A stretch of DNA of 64,000 bases from Fictibacillus enclensis (GCF_001457035.1 NZ_KQ758622.1:55597-119596), one strand, 5' to 3'. Positions 27,035 through 36,277 are shown, counted from the stretch's first letter. Translations and numbers: made by a program. Notes: a model not told the origin generated them from the sequence alone.

Positions 27035-28036
27035 ATGGTAATTACATTGTCCATTTTAGTTGTTGTATTAGCGGTGCTTTGCATTTTTCTTTATAAACGG
27101 CAAAAGGATGCAAAGGCTCTTCATCAAAAACAATTGAAAAAGATAAAAAGAGAAAAAATTACGGAAATTGAAGAAATGCAGCTTCAGACGGCAGCTACTC
27201 TAGAGATCACGGAGGAAAAGCTGCTGCAGGAGAAAAACAGGGAATTGGCCAAAGCGGCAGAAGAGCAAGTAGCCCTAAGGCAATTGTTCGAAGAAAAACT
27301 GCTGCAAAAAAACAACTATATCAATCATTTGCTCCGGTATAAACGGGATAAAGGGGAAATCCTCACACATACGTTTCTCAGCATGGTGAAAGAAGAATTT
27401 ATGGAGAAGGGCATGCTCGATTACGATGACATGATCATCATGGGAAATGTGTTTATACCGCATGCCACAAATGTAACAATGGAAGGCTTCAACTCCCGTC
27501 AAATTGACCATTTAATTTTAATGAGAACAGGCATCTTTATGATCGAGACCAAATACTGGGCAGGGGATGTTCTGCATGGCATTTCCAAAAGAACGGCCAA
27601 AGAGTTTTCCTTTATATTGGATAAATTGTTTGGAGATATAAAAGACGCGGATGAACGGACCATTGTCGTAAAAGGGATGAGTGATACTGACTCTGCTTCT
27701 GAAAAAGAGAACGCCCTAAAGATTACACGATACGGGGATGGAAATCCGGATCAACAAGTGAAAAAGACGGCAGGGAGCCTCTATCACTTTTTAAACCATG
27801 AAAACTTACCTTGCCTGTGGGTACAGGGTATTCTGTATTTCGGCTATCCGCAGGATCAAAACAATCGATTAACCAGTTTTGTAACGAATACAGGGGATAG
27901 AAATCCTCCATTTATCAGCTCGCAAGAAGAGTTAAAGGGATATTTGGAACAGCAGGCAAATAAAGAGCCGATCTATAGCAAAAGTGATTTAAAGGCTATG
28001 AAAGAACTGCTATTGAGGATAAATGAAATTTCGTAA
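27035..28036 (+). CDS. Membrane-anchored NERD-domain protein
   Basis: This 333-residue protein has one N-terminal membrane helix (residues 3-21), a charged coiled coil (about 25-100) and a NERD (nuclease-related) domain. The domain has QIDHLILMRTGIFMIETKYWAG near residue 155, where Asp, Glu and Lys match the restriction-endonuclease-like active site (D...ExK). The tail has a second helical part. NERD proteins are thought to act on DNA or in stress responses, but roles are poorly known. AAGGAG precedes the ATG. It seems to be a single-gene unit. Confidence 0.8.
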   Translation: MVITLSILVVVLAVLCIFLYKRQKDAKALHQKQLKKIKREKITEIEEMQLQTAATLEITEEKLLQEKNRELAKAAEEQVALRQLFEEKLLQKNNYINHLLRYKRDKGEILTHTFLSMVKEEFMEKGMLDYDDMIIMGNVFIPHATNVTMEGFNSRQIDHLILMRTGIFMIETKYWAGDVLHGISKRTAKEFSFILDKLFGDIKDADERTIVVKGMSDTDSASEKENALKITRYGDGNPDQQVKKTAGSLYHFLNHENLPCLWVQGILYFGYPQDQNNRLTSFVTNTGDRNPPFISSQEELKGYLEQQANKEPIYSKSDLKAMKELLLRINEIS

Positions 28037-28146
28037 TAAAAAAAGCCTAACAAAATGTTACAGGATTATGTATTATTTCAATGCTATTTCCAAATGATAT
28101 GGTATACTGTTAATATCCTGTGAAGATTACACGATTTATTACTTGT

Positions 28147-28183
28147 AAAAAGCCCCGCTCCAAATTGGAGCGGGGCTTTTTGC
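28147..28183 (+). terminator. Strong terminator
   Basis: AAAAGCCCCGCTCCA pairs with TGGAGCGGGGCTTTT (28148-28180) and is followed by T. It lies 110 bases after the NERD gene, with a TATACT box at 28103-28108 in between, so a short transcript ending here is possible but unproven. Confidence 0.8.
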
Positions 28184-28206
28184 ATAGTTTTTTTATGGAT
28201 TTATCC

Positions 28207-28243
28207 ATAAAAAAACAGCCTCTTGATCATCAAGAGACTGTTT
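28207..28243 (-). terminator. Terminator of the cold-shock gene
   Basis: AAACAGCCTCTTGAT (28213-28227) pairs with ATCAAGAGACTGTTT (28229-28243). The A run at 28208-28215 gives the T tail on the minus strand. Confidence 0.85.
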
Positions 28244-28251
28244 AAAGCAAT

Positions 28252-28452
28252 TTATGCTTTTTGAACGTTAGCAGCTTGAGCTCCACGAGCACCTTGCTCA
28301 ACGTCGAAAGTTACTTTTTGGCCTTCGTCTAAAGATTTGAATCCTTCAGATTGAATAGCAGAGAAGTGTACGAATACATCGTCTCCTTCTTCGCGCTCGA
28401 TGAATCCGAAACCTTTTTCTGCGTTAAACCATTTAACTGTACCTGTTTCCAT
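28252..28452 (-). CDS. Cold-shock protein, CspB/CspD type
   Basis: This 66-residue single-stranded nucleic-acid-binding protein has the five-stranded cold-shock domain with RNP1 (KGFGFIER) and RNP2 (DVFVHFSAI) motifs. It acts as an RNA chaperone and antiterminator in the cytoplasm. AGGAGG precedes the ATG. Upstream of it (28453-28560) is an AT-rich leader, as is common for csp genes, with no clear promoter that I can fix. Confidence 0.95.
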   Translation of the reverse strand: METGTVKWFNAEKGFGFIEREEGDDVFVHFSAIQSEGFKSLDEGQKVTFDVEQGARGAQAANVQKA

Positions 28453-28584
28453 GTATGTTGCCTCCTAGTGCGTTGCCACACAAATATATTACTATCCCTG
28501 CTCAAAGTATTAATTTTCTACACCGAACAAAAATAATTCTACAATCATCATACCAAAAATCGGAAGGTAATGCAAACATAATTA

Positions 28585-30144
28585 TCAATTACCTTTCAAA
28601 TGACTGACTTTAAGGTTGTGGAAAGTTGCGTTACCATCATCAGAGAATAACGAAATCCCTTCATCCTCAAATCTCGGATAAACCAGATTCGAATGTACCG
28701 CTTTCCCATCATCCACAAACACTTCGATACTCGTTTTATCTACGATTACCTTCAGATGAACCTTTTTCTTGGCTGCATCAAAGGGTGCCTTACTCTCGGT
28801 AAACTTGTTTTCTTTATCGGGATGATCTGTAAATGACCGGTTCACATAAGAATACTGATCTGCCGCATTAATTCCCACATCGATGTGACGCTTCTTATCA
28901 TCTGATTCACGAAGTCTCAGGCCAATATTCTTGGCCTCTTTCCAGTTGATATCGGTCTCGAGTTGATAGACATCTGCTTTCACATCCAGTGTTTTAGAGC
29001 CGTCCACTTCAATCTTTTCATAGGTTTTTGTTTCACCTTTTAAATCTTCCAGTGCTTTCACGGGCTGGGAGGCCAAATAGTAGGCACCGCCATCTCGGGA
29101 TATAAGCTTGATCTCACGGGTGACAGAATCCATGCCGTTAAAGCCTTCTTTTAAGGTTGGGGTGTTATGCGGATACGCCCAGTTGTTCATCCAGGCAAGC
29201 GCATAGCGCTTTTCGTATGGATCGCTCGCTGCACCATCTTCAAATGTCACGCCGCCGTACCAATCGAAGCCGTGATCAAGCCATTGCGGTTTTTCCTGAT
29301 CGGGGGCAAAGGTGTTTCCGTCAAAGCTGCCGGTCCAGTAGGCGTATGTGTTCGGTTCGCCAATAGTGGAGCCGTTGGCACTGACGCCAAGCACCCATTT
29401 CATTGTTCCGTCATCAGCACGTATCATATAAAGGTCCGGACACTCAAGCACACCAAGATTCTCGGTGGAAAAGCCACTCGTATACGTCCAATCCTTCAGG
29501 TTGTCTGATTCGTAAAAACCGATTTTGTTTCCTTCCGCCATCGTCATGACCCATTTGTTGTGCTGCGTATCCCAGACGATTTTCGGATCGCGGAAATCCT
29601 TGGTGCCGGGGTTGGTCATGATAGGCATTTCACTGTAGGATTTAAAGGTTTTTCCGTTGTCTGTGCTGTACCAGAGAAACTGTTCCTGCTTGCCGCCGTC
29701 TTTTGAAGGCTGGGTAAGAATAGCGATCCAGGCATTTTTGCCGAAGCCAGCACTGTTTTCCTTATCGATGACGACCGATCCGGACCACGGATCACCATTC
29801 TCATTCGTGTACTTTGGAATGGCCACGCCTTCGTCCTTCCAGTGGACAAGGTCTTGAGATACAGCATGCCGCCATTCGGTTCCGTTGCCTTTCGGATAGT
29901 CCTTATTATAAAGATAGTAATAGTGATATTTTCCGTTAACGTAGATTGGGCGCTGCGGATCGTTTTTCCAATGGTCCGGTGCAGTGAAATGGTACGCAGC
30001 TCTGTGGGATTGCTCGTTTTCCTTTTTCTTTGGCGGGTTATTGGTTGGCTGTTGTATCAATGAATAAAATTCCAGAAGGCTGAGTACCACGAGAGCGATA
30101 ACGGCCCACAACAGTTTTTTATTATCTATGGCCTTCATATCCAT
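28585..30144 (-). CDS. levB: Endolevanase (levan to levanbiose), GH32
   Basis: This 519-residue glycoside hydrolase family 32 enzyme is similar in length and sequence to B. subtilis LevB, which cuts levan to levanbiose. It has an N-terminal membrane anchor or signal (residues 10-30), then the five-bladed propeller with the nucleophile Asp in WKNDPQRP (Asp62), FRDPKIV as transition-state stabiliser, and the acid/base Glu in ECPDLY, then a C-terminal beta-sandwich. ATG 30144 or the in-frame ATG 30138 could be the start; the second has better spacing from AAGGTG. It lies 64 bases after sacB beyond a hairpin, so it is probably expressed with sacB by read-through. Confidence 0.93.
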   Translation of the reverse strand: MDMKAIDNKKLLWAVIALVVLSLLEFYSLIQQPTNNPPKKKENEQSHRAAYHFTAPDHWKNDPQRPIYVNGKYHYYYLYNKDYPKGNGTEWRHAVSQDLVHWKDEGVAIPKYTNENGDPWSGSVVIDKENSAGFGKNAWIAILTQPSKDGGKQEQFLWYSTDNGKTFKSYSEMPIMTNPGTKDFRDPKIVWDTQHNKWVMTMAEGNKIGFYESDNLKDWTYTSGFSTENLGVLECPDLYMIRADDGTMKWVLGVSANGSTIGEPNTYAYWTGSFDGNTFAPDQEKPQWLDHGFDWYGGVTFEDGAASDPYEKRYALAWMNNWAYPHNTPTLKEGFNGMDSVTREIKLISRDGGAYYLASQPVKALEDLKGETKTYEKIEVDGSKTLDVKADVYQLETDINWKEAKNIGLRLRESDDKKRHIDVGINAADQYSYVNRSFTDHPDKENKFTESKAPFDAAKKKVHLKVIVDKTSIEVFVDDGKAVHSNLVYPRFEDEGISLFSDDGNATFHNLKVSHLKGN

Positions 30145-30166
30145 TCACCTTCCTTTCCATGAAATG

Positions 30167-30203
30167 AAAAAAGAAAATGCCGAGTCGGGCATTTTCTTTT
30201 TTC
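30167..30203. terminator. Terminator between sacB and levB
   Basis: AAAAAAGAAAATGCC pairs with GGCATTTTCTTTTTT (30167-30202). The T run on the minus strand makes it a terminator of sacB. Partial read-through into levB is likely. Confidence 0.75.
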
Positions 30204-30208
30204 ATTAA

Positions 30209-31666
30209 TTAATCCGTCAGCTGACCCTGGTTCAGGATGCTGTCTTTTACAACCGAAGTATGCGGTCCTTTGATGTTCAGCTTGAAGCTTGGCGCAAACG
30301 TGGACTTATGATCTTCAAAGAACCCACGGTTGGTCATGTAGCTTGTGACGACCGCGTTGTCGCTGTTCTTTTGAGGGATAACATAGTGAGCATAATTCCA
30401 CGTAATATCGTTTGGATCAAGGTCCTGGTGAAGTACGATTCCTGTTTTATTCAACGGCTTGAACGGGCCGTCCAGGGAGTTGGCAACATAGCCAAGCATG
30501 TAAATATCTTTATTATCGATACCGTCTATCGTCATCTTGGATCCGCGTGCGCTTGTGAAGAGGTACCATTTGCCGTCTTTTTCAAACACGTTGGCACGTT
30601 CGATTTCATCGGTTACGGTGTTGGAAACAATAAGTGGTTTCATCACTTTTTTTACTGTGTAATCATCATTGATTTCAATGATTCCGATGGCGCCGTTTGC
30701 TTTTTCGGCTGCATCCTTTTTCGGGCTTTGAAGCAGCTTGTTCTTTTCATCCTGGAAGAAGGCATTGCTGTTGCCGTAATAGGCCTGGTTGTAAAGCTGA
30801 TTTTCGCCCTGATAGCCGGTTTCAGTGCCGGTATTGGCTTCAAACACAAGGTATTTGTGGCCATTGTCTTCCACATAATGCGGATCTCTTAGCGTATGGT
30901 TGTCGTTATAGTCACCACCGCCAAATGCTTTTTCTACCGTTTGGTACATTTTGCTGTCTCCGCCCTCGAAGATGGACTTGTAGTCTTCCACGCCATCGAT
31001 ATCCAAGGTGCTGCTGTCCTTTTCAGACACGTTTACTTGTGCGGTGGTCAGCGTTTGTTTGCCGTAATGCTTCGATTCGGGTGTGAACGGCTCACGATTG
31101 GTATAGAACAAGCGGATTTTGCCATCAGATGTAAAGGTGGCAGAACCGGACCATTCTTCGGACTGATACTTTAAGTAGCGATCGTTTGTTTTATACTTGT
31201 CGTTGTCATCAAACACACGGCCGGCATTTTTCCAGGCATCGAGGGAATGGTCACCTGCTTTTTTATAGAACATGTAGATGAATGTGTCATTGGCGTTCTT
31301 TGGATCACCGGCAAGCCCGAATACGATGTTGTAGCCCTTGTAATTCGCCACCGTTCCGTCAGCGTTCTGCAGCGGCCACGTATCCCACACATCCATTTTG
31401 ATCAGGTTGCCGTCTTTGTCATACTTCTTGGCAGAGGGGATGTTCTTGATGGTAGAGGCATCGAATTTCGGAACTTCGAACTTGGCATCTCCATGCTGGG
31501 AGATCATGTCTTTCATGTCAGAGCGGGTAATCTGAGACGTTCCGTACGTCTCTTTGTAGTCTTTTGTTGCGGTTTCTGCGAAAGCCTCTGGCCCGCCTGC
31601 TCCAAAAAGGATAGCGGCGCTCAACGATACGGCTGAAGCCTTTACGGCCAGCTTTTGAAATCTCAT
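30209..31666 (-). CDS. sacB: Levansucrase
   Basis: This 485-residue secreted GH68 enzyme splits sucrose and builds levan from the fructose. A clear signal peptide ends near residue 30 (GPEAFA-ETA). The catalytic triad is in place: nucleophile Asp95 in MDVWDTWPL, transition-state stabiliser Asp261 in RDPHY, and acid/base Glu356 in DEIERANV. EWSGSA and the calcium-site region are kept. It matches B. subtilis SacB closely. AGGAGG precedes the ATG. Upstream I see no RAT-type antiterminator of the SacY system, but direct repeats that could bind the neighbouring AraC-type regulator. Confidence 0.96.
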   Translation of the reverse strand: MRFQKLAVKASAVSLSAAILFGAGGPEAFAETATKDYKETYGTSQITRSDMKDMISQHGDAKFEVPKFDASTIKNIPSAKKYDKDGNLIKMDVWDTWPLQNADGTVANYKGYNIVFGLAGDPKNANDTFIYMFYKKAGDHSLDAWKNAGRVFDDNDKYKTNDRYLKYQSEEWSGSATFTSDGKIRLFYTNREPFTPESKHYGKQTLTTAQVNVSEKDSSTLDIDGVEDYKSIFEGGDSKMYQTVEKAFGGGDYNDNHTLRDPHYVEDNGHKYLVFEANTGTETGYQGENQLYNQAYYGNSNAFFQDEKNKLLQSPKKDAAEKANGAIGIIEINDDYTVKKVMKPLIVSNTVTDEIERANVFEKDGKWYLFTSARGSKMTIDGIDNKDIYMLGYVANSLDGPFKPLNKTGIVLHQDLDPNDITWNYAHYVIPQKNSDNAVVTSYMTNRGFFEDHKSTFAPSFKLNIKGPHTSVVKDSILNQGQLTD

Positions 31667-31779
31667 TTTGTTTCCTCCTATAGTGTTTTTGCGGTAAACC
31701 TGTCATAACCGTGCGGCAGGGAACCTTGTTTATTACACATTGAATTATAGGACAGGGGCGTCAGGCTTGGATATGGCAC

Positions 31780-31810
31780 ATATTGATACGGATTTCGTCT
31801 TATATTGATA
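31780..31810 (-). promoter_or_regulatory. Direct repeats upstream of sacB
   Basis: ATATTGATA occurs at 31780-31788 and 31802-31810, a 22-base step (two helical turns), about 120 bases before the sacB start. A TATAAT box on the minus strand (near 31743-31748) lacks a good -35, as expected for an activated promoter. AraC-type proteins often bind such spaced direct repeats. Confidence 0.5.
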
Positions 31811-31826
31811 TAGGAAAACCAGGCGC

Positions 31827-31853
31827 AAAAAAAAAGCCCCTTTTGGAGGCTTA
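31827..31853 (-). terminator. Terminator after the lipoprotein gene
   Basis: On the minus strand AAGCCTC pairs with GGGGCTT and is followed by a long T run (A run at 31827-31835). It separates the sensor operon from sacB. Confidence 0.7.
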
Positions 31854-31859
31854 AAGCAT

Positions 31860-33137
31860 TTATTGCGATATCGAACGTTCCCAGGATTTCTGGAATTCAT
31901 GTAGCAGCTGTTCCCGGGTCAGCTTTTTTCCTACATACATTTTCATGGCGGCGCCAAATTCATCCCGTACGCCGACAGGGAAATGAAACCAGTTGGAAGA
32001 GAGGGTTTTTCCTTCCTTATAGTGCTGCATGATCTCGGCAGCCAGTGGGCCGGGATTTGCAGGCTTAATCGTTTTAAAGGCAGGAATAAACTTGAACTTT
32101 TCCGTCATAAAGGCTTTCCCCTTGGAGGATGAAACCATCCAATTCAATAACTTTTTGGCTTCTTTTTTCTCTTCGGACGAGGCCTGTTTGTTTACCACCC
32201 AATAGTTTGGAACACTCACCACGATTGATCCAGTGGATGGCTCTTCATTAATCGGGACGGGCATCAGTCCGAGCTTCATGCCGGGTGCCAGATCATTGAT
32301 CATGGGCTGAATCCAGTTTCCCTGCAGGATGATGGCCGCATTTCCATTGGCGAAACTGTTGACTTCCGCCGTATAGTCGGTGGTCAAAGGGTTTGCCGTA
32401 CCATATTTCAAGGTCAGGTCCAGGAAATCCAGCACATCATTAAATGTTGGATTGTGGTCAATGCGTGCGGTTCCATTATTCAAACGTTGGATAAAAGTTG
32501 CCGGGTCTTTTTGCATGGCAAACGCGATATTCAACAGGTGGACACCCAGCTTCCAGTCTTCATAATAACCGGTCGCAAACGGGGTAATGCCCGCTTTTTT
32601 CAATTTTTGGGCGGCGGCGGTTAATTCACTCAATGTTCCGGGCTCACGGATAATGCCGGCTTTGCGGAATAACTTTTTATTGTAAATCAGTCCGTAGCCT
32701 TCGAGATTCATTGGCATTCCGTAGATTTTTCCGTTCAATTTGATGGGGTTCAAAGCATCACCGTAGGCATCTTTTACCCAGGGCTGATCAGATAAATCCA
32801 CCAGGTACTTTCTCCACAGCTTTGCATTTTCGAATCCAGTGTTGGTAAAAATGTCAGGCGCTTTGCCGCTGGCCATCTCTGCTTTCAGGTCTGATAAGGT
32901 ATCCGCTGCACCGCCCACCGTATGAATCACGATGTGCACATGGGGATTTTTCTTTTCATAGGTCTTGGCCATTTGCTCGAACTGCGTGGAAATTTCCACC
33001 TTCGGATTTCGGATCGTCAAGGTGACGTCCGGCTTTGAGGGTGTTGGCTTTTCCATTTCCCTGTCGTCAGGGTTTTGGCAACCCGTGAGCGAAAGGCTGA
33101 TCATTCCAGTTAACAGGATCAAAGGAAGTTTTCTCAT
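31860..33137 (-). CDS. Extracellular sugar-binding lipoprotein
   Basis: This 425-residue solute-binding protein of the ABC sugar family (SBP family 1) has a lipoprotein signal with lipobox LSLTGC (Cys near residue 20). The mature part has the usual two-lobe motifs (VDLSDQPWV, LNGKIYGMPMNLEGYGLIYNKKLF, FANGNAAIILQGNW, PVPINEEPSTGSIVVSVPNYWVVNK). It starts right after the response regulator gene. Two adjacent ATGs (33140, 33137) are possible; 33137 has better spacing from AGGAG. No ABC permease or ATPase gene is nearby, so it more likely feeds the sensor kinase than a transporter. Confidence 0.85.
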   Translation of the reverse strand: MRKLPLILLTGMISLSLTGCQNPDDREMEKPTPSKPDVTLTIRNPKVEISTQFEQMAKTYEKKNPHVHIVIHTVGGAADTLSDLKAEMASGKAPDIFTNTGFENAKLWRKYLVDLSDQPWVKDAYGDALNPIKLNGKIYGMPMNLEGYGLIYNKKLFRKAGIIREPGTLSELTAAAQKLKKAGITPFATGYYEDWKLGVHLLNIAFAMQKDPATFIQRLNNGTARIDHNPTFNDVLDFLDLTLKYGTANPLTTDYTAEVNSFANGNAAIILQGNWIQPMINDLAPGMKLGLMPVPINEEPSTGSIVVSVPNYWVVNKQASSEEKKEAKKLLNWMVSSSKGKAFMTEKFKFIPAFKTIKPANPGPLAAEIMQHYKEGKTLSSNWFHFPVGVRDEFGAAMKMYVGKKLTREQLLHEFQKSWERSISQ

Positions 33138-33141
33138 CATT

Positions 33142-34287
33142 CTACTCCTGTCTTTCGCTGTTCCGATATTCAAACGGCGTGACACCAACAACCTTTTTGA
33201 ACAGTTTGGAAAAGTACTTTTCGTCCTGGTACCCAAGCATCGAGGAAATGGAGTAGATGCTTTCGTCCGTTTCCCTCAGCCAGTATTTGGCCTGATCTGT
33301 TTTTAATCGGGCCAGGTACTTGGACAGGGGCATGCCGGTTTCCTGCTTGAACTTTCTAGAGATATGTTCACGGCTGAAAAAGAAACGGTTTGCGAGCTTT
33401 TCCAGCGTAATGTCTTCCATATAATAATGATCCACATAGGAAATGATGTCCTGCATGCGGCGGGCGGCTTCCAAATCATCAAGCCGCTGGATGGACCGGA
33501 AATTCTGTTCCTCCATTTCTTTTTGCAGTTTAGGGAAAAGGAGGGGGAGGTGGTCCAAGGATTCGATGATCCCGCTTACCAGCCGGACGGGTATGTCCAG
33601 GTGATGGACGAGCCATTCCTCTGCTGCGAGCCATTCCCCGCGCACTGTGATCACCAATCCGGAGTTGTGCTGATGCTGAAGCTTGAAGGCATACCCGAGC
33701 CAGCGTTCCAAAAGGTGATCAGCCAGATCATCAAGATGAGCGTCAGGCTGATGCATCTGATAGAAAGAAAGAAGAGTCACCTCATAGGTTTCCGCTTCGG
33801 GAAGGTAGGGTGCAACCAATTCAAGTTCGGCCGGTTCACCCTGACAAGCTGCTGTCATCACCTGGTTCAGCCGGAGCCGTTTGGCATCTTCAGTGAAAAG
33901 AAGATTCTGTTGTTCTTCTTTCCATGCGTTGGCCGCTTTTTCAAGAGTAGCGTTAAAAGCCTCTTCTTCAATCGGCTTCAGCAAATAATCGAAGCTGTTG
34001 TTCTGGATGGCTTTTCGCATAAACGCATAATCGTCATACCCGGTGATCATTACCACTTTTCCGGGATAGGAAATGCTGTTCAACCATTCAATGAGTTCAA
34101 TCCCGTTCATGCCGGGCATTTTGATGTCGGTGAAAATCAGTTCCGGCTCAGCTGTCTCAATGATCTGCCGGGCATCATCTCCATTGCTTGCTTCCAATAT
34201 TTGTGTCACTCCATTGTTGTCCCATTGTCCCAGGTGTCGGATTACGTCCCGTACATTAAATTCATCATCAGCGATTAAAACTTTCAT
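33142..34287 (-). CDS. Response regulator, YesN type
   Basis: This 381-residue protein has an N-terminal receiver domain (KVLIADDEF; phosphorylation site Asp54 in IFTDIKMPGMNG; Lys in FDYLLKP) and a C-terminal AraC-type double helix-turn-helix (ITLEKLANRFFFSREHISRKFK; IYSISSMLGYQDEKYFSKLFKK; GVTPFEYRN). ATG 34287 lies 6 bases after AAAGGAGG and inside the end of the kinase gene, so the two are coupled. It is the likely activator of sacB and levB. Its own operon may also be a target. Confidence 0.9.
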   Translation of the reverse strand: MKVLIADDEFNVRDVIRHLGQWDNNGVTQILEASNGDDARQIIETAEPELIFTDIKMPGMNGIELIEWLNSISYPGKVVMITGYDDYAFMRKAIQNNSFDYLLKPIEEEAFNATLEKAANAWKEEQQNLLFTEDAKRLRLNQVMTAACQGEPAELELVAPYLPEAETYEVTLLSFYQMHQPDAHLDDLADHLLERWLGYAFKLQHQHNSGLVITVRGEWLAAEEWLVHHLDIPVRLVSGIIESLDHLPLLFPKLQKEMEEQNFRSIQRLDDLEAARRMQDIISYVDHYYMEDITLEKLANRFFFSREHISRKFKQETGMPLSKYLARLKTDQAKYWLRETDESIYSISSMLGYQDEKYFSKLFKKVVGVTPFEYRNSERQE

Positions 34288-36064
34288 GGCCATCCTCCTT
34301 TCCATCGGTTGGTTCTGACAGGGGGATCGATAGTTTCACAGAGAAGCCTGTTCCTTGTAATGTATCAATCTCAAGGCTTGTGTTTGACCCGTAATTTAAC
34401 AGGAGACGGTCGTATATATTTTTCAGACCGATATGTTCATTTGGAAAATCTCCGTCAACCGTGGAGGCGTAAATGTTCTTCCTTAACTCCTGAAGGGCTT
34501 CATCACTCAGGGTGGGGCCTTTGTTTTCCACAAAGAGGTATAAATAATCTTGTTCAAGCGTTCCGTAAATGGACAAATGGGCCTGATGCGTTTTTTCATA
34601 CCCGTGTTTAAAAAAGTTTTCCACGAGCGGCTGAACAATCATGCTGGGAATGGTCAGTTGCATGATCTGATCACTGAGCTCGATTGAATAATTTAACGAG
34701 CGGCCAAACCGTTCTTGCTGCAGGATAAGGTAGGCTCTGATATAGGCTATTTCGTCCTTCACCATCACCCACTGGTTTGCCTGAATGGAGTATCTCATCA
34801 TTTTCGAGAGAGACGTCAGCAGCTGATAGACTCTTGGTGCCTTGGACCGGAGGGCAACGGCTCCGATCGATTGGAGGGCATTAAAGAGAAAATGCGGATT
34901 CACCTGGGATTTTAGCGCCCTGAGCTGGTTTTTCCGGTTATCGATTTCAAGCTTATATTCACGGTCGATGTGATGATTGATCCGGTGCATCATTTCTTGA
35001 ATGTGGGTCTCCAGGTGGCCGATCTCGTCTTTTCTGCTCGTATCGAAGGAGACATTCATCTTTCCGCCTTCAATGGACCGGACTTTGTCGCTAAGCTCCT
35101 GGATCGGACGGGTGATCCGGTAGGAGATGAAGCCGATCATTAACAGTCCGAGTAGTCCCACACCAAGGCCGATTAAAATGTTGGTGTAGGCTGTTTTCCT
35201 TACGTTGGAAAACAAGACATCACTAGGGGTAATCTTCACAAGCTTCCATCCATCGAGCGGTCCTGACAGGGTTTGGGAAAAGACGATATTTTTCTTTGAC
35301 TTCGGGGCATTCATCTGTCTTTGTAAAGAAGCAGGAACCTCTTTGCCAATGAGGGACCGATCGCTTCCGTACGTCACATGATTGTTGTCATCCATCAACA
35401 GAACAGACGCGCCGTTTTTCTGTTCTACTTTTTCAATGATACCGGAGTACGTGCCAGGGGTGATGTCCATCGTCATGATGCCAAGGAACCGACCTGACAG
35501 AATATCTGTGATCTTATGGTGAATCGTCAGCACTGTGGTGTTATCGGATTGAGGAACAATGGCTACATTATTGTAGTTTTTCAGCGCATGTGGCGGTTCA
35601 ATGATGTACTTTTGCTTAGAGTGAAGCAGGTGCTGAACGGGCTTTTCCTTTAAGACGTCCGGTCTGTGTTTCCTTGTGCTGACAATCGCGTTGTAAACGG
35701 TGAACGACTCCTGATCTCTGGCGATGTAAAAACGTAGCTGGCGGATTTCCTTTCGCATCAGGTAAAAGGTCTCCAGGCTTTTTTCCATGGAGGACTGATC
35801 CAGGTAAATGGAATCTTTGAATCCATGCTGAAATATCCTGAATAAATCAGGATTGCGGTACAGGATATACGGCAGATCCACCAGGTCACTAAAGTACTGC
35901 TGAAGTTCCTCCGCGTTTTTCTGCATTTGTGCCCGGCTGTTTTGCAGTTCGTGCCGCTCCACGTTATTTTTGGTTACGCCATAGAGGATGACGACCGTTA
36001 AGAAGTAAGGAATAAGAATAAAAAGAACGAGCATCAGCAGCAGGCGGCTCCGAATGGTTGTCAT
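34268..36064 (-). CDS. Sensor histidine kinase, YesM type
   Basis: This 598-residue membrane kinase has a first membrane helix near residues 8-28, an extracellular sensor (Cache-like) of about 270 residues, a second helix (ILIGLGVGLLGLLMIGFISY), a HAMP domain (RPIQELSDKVRSIEGGKM), then a YesM-type His kinase domain with the phospho-acceptor His in VNPHFLFNALQSIG and an ATPase domain (PLVENFFKHGYE, HIGLKNIYDRL). The open frame reaches 36157, but ATG 36064 follows AAAGGAGGG. With the regulator and lipoprotein it forms a three-component set. The signal is probably sucrose or a fructan product. Confidence 0.9.
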   Translation of the reverse strand: MTTIRSRLLLMLVLFILIPYFLTVVILYGVTKNNVERHELQNSRAQMQKNAEELQQYFSDLVDLPYILYRNPDLFRIFQHGFKDSIYLDQSSMEKSLETFYLMRKEIRQLRFYIARDQESFTVYNAIVSTRKHRPDVLKEKPVQHLLHSKQKYIIEPPHALKNYNNVAIVPQSDNTTVLTIHHKITDILSGRFLGIMTMDITPGTYSGIIEKVEQKNGASVLLMDDNNHVTYGSDRSLIGKEVPASLQRQMNAPKSKKNIVFSQTLSGPLDGWKLVKITPSDVLFSNVRKTAYTNILIGLGVGLLGLLMIGFISYRITRPIQELSDKVRSIEGGKMNVSFDTSRKDEIGHLETHIQEMMHRINHHIDREYKLEIDNRKNQLRALKSQVNPHFLFNALQSIGAVALRSKAPRVYQLLTSLSKMMRYSIQANQWVMVKDEIAYIRAYLILQQERFGRSLNYSIELSDQIMQLTIPSMIVQPLVENFFKHGYEKTHQAHLSIYGTLEQDYLYLFVENKGPTLSDEALQELRKNIYASTVDGDFPNEHIGLKNIYDRLLLNYGSNTSLEIDTLQGTGFSVKLSIPLSEPTDGKEDGHESFNR

Positions 36065-36228
36065 GCATGCCCTCCTTTCATATAAAGGCGGGGTTTGTTT
36101 TCTGTATGTAAGTCCAACATATACTTCGTTACTATGAAAAGATTTACGCTGATACATAATTTACCCATTTTATAAATCAATAATTCTCTAAGTAAATTGG
36201 TGATCTGATGAGCAAAAAGGGGTCGGCG

Positions 36229-36267
36229 GAAAAACTAAACAGGCTGCTTCCTTAAAGGAAACAGCCT
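36229..36267 (-). terminator. Hairpin after the EamA gene
   Basis: AGGCTGCTTCC (36241-36251) pairs with GGAAACAGCCT (36257-36267) with one mismatch. An A-rich flank at 36233-36240 gives a weak T run on the minus strand. Confidence 0.6.
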
Positions 36268-36277
36268 TCTAGTAGTA

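Noticed and set aside
31667..31860. SacY/SacT-type RAT antiterminator before sacB
   Set aside because: No RAT-like stem overlapping a terminator lies between the candidate promoter and sacB; the only terminator belongs to the upstream lipoprotein gene.
33364..34278. Plus-strand frame of 304 codons
   Set aside because: It is a shadow of the response regulator gene, which has full receiver and AraC domains.
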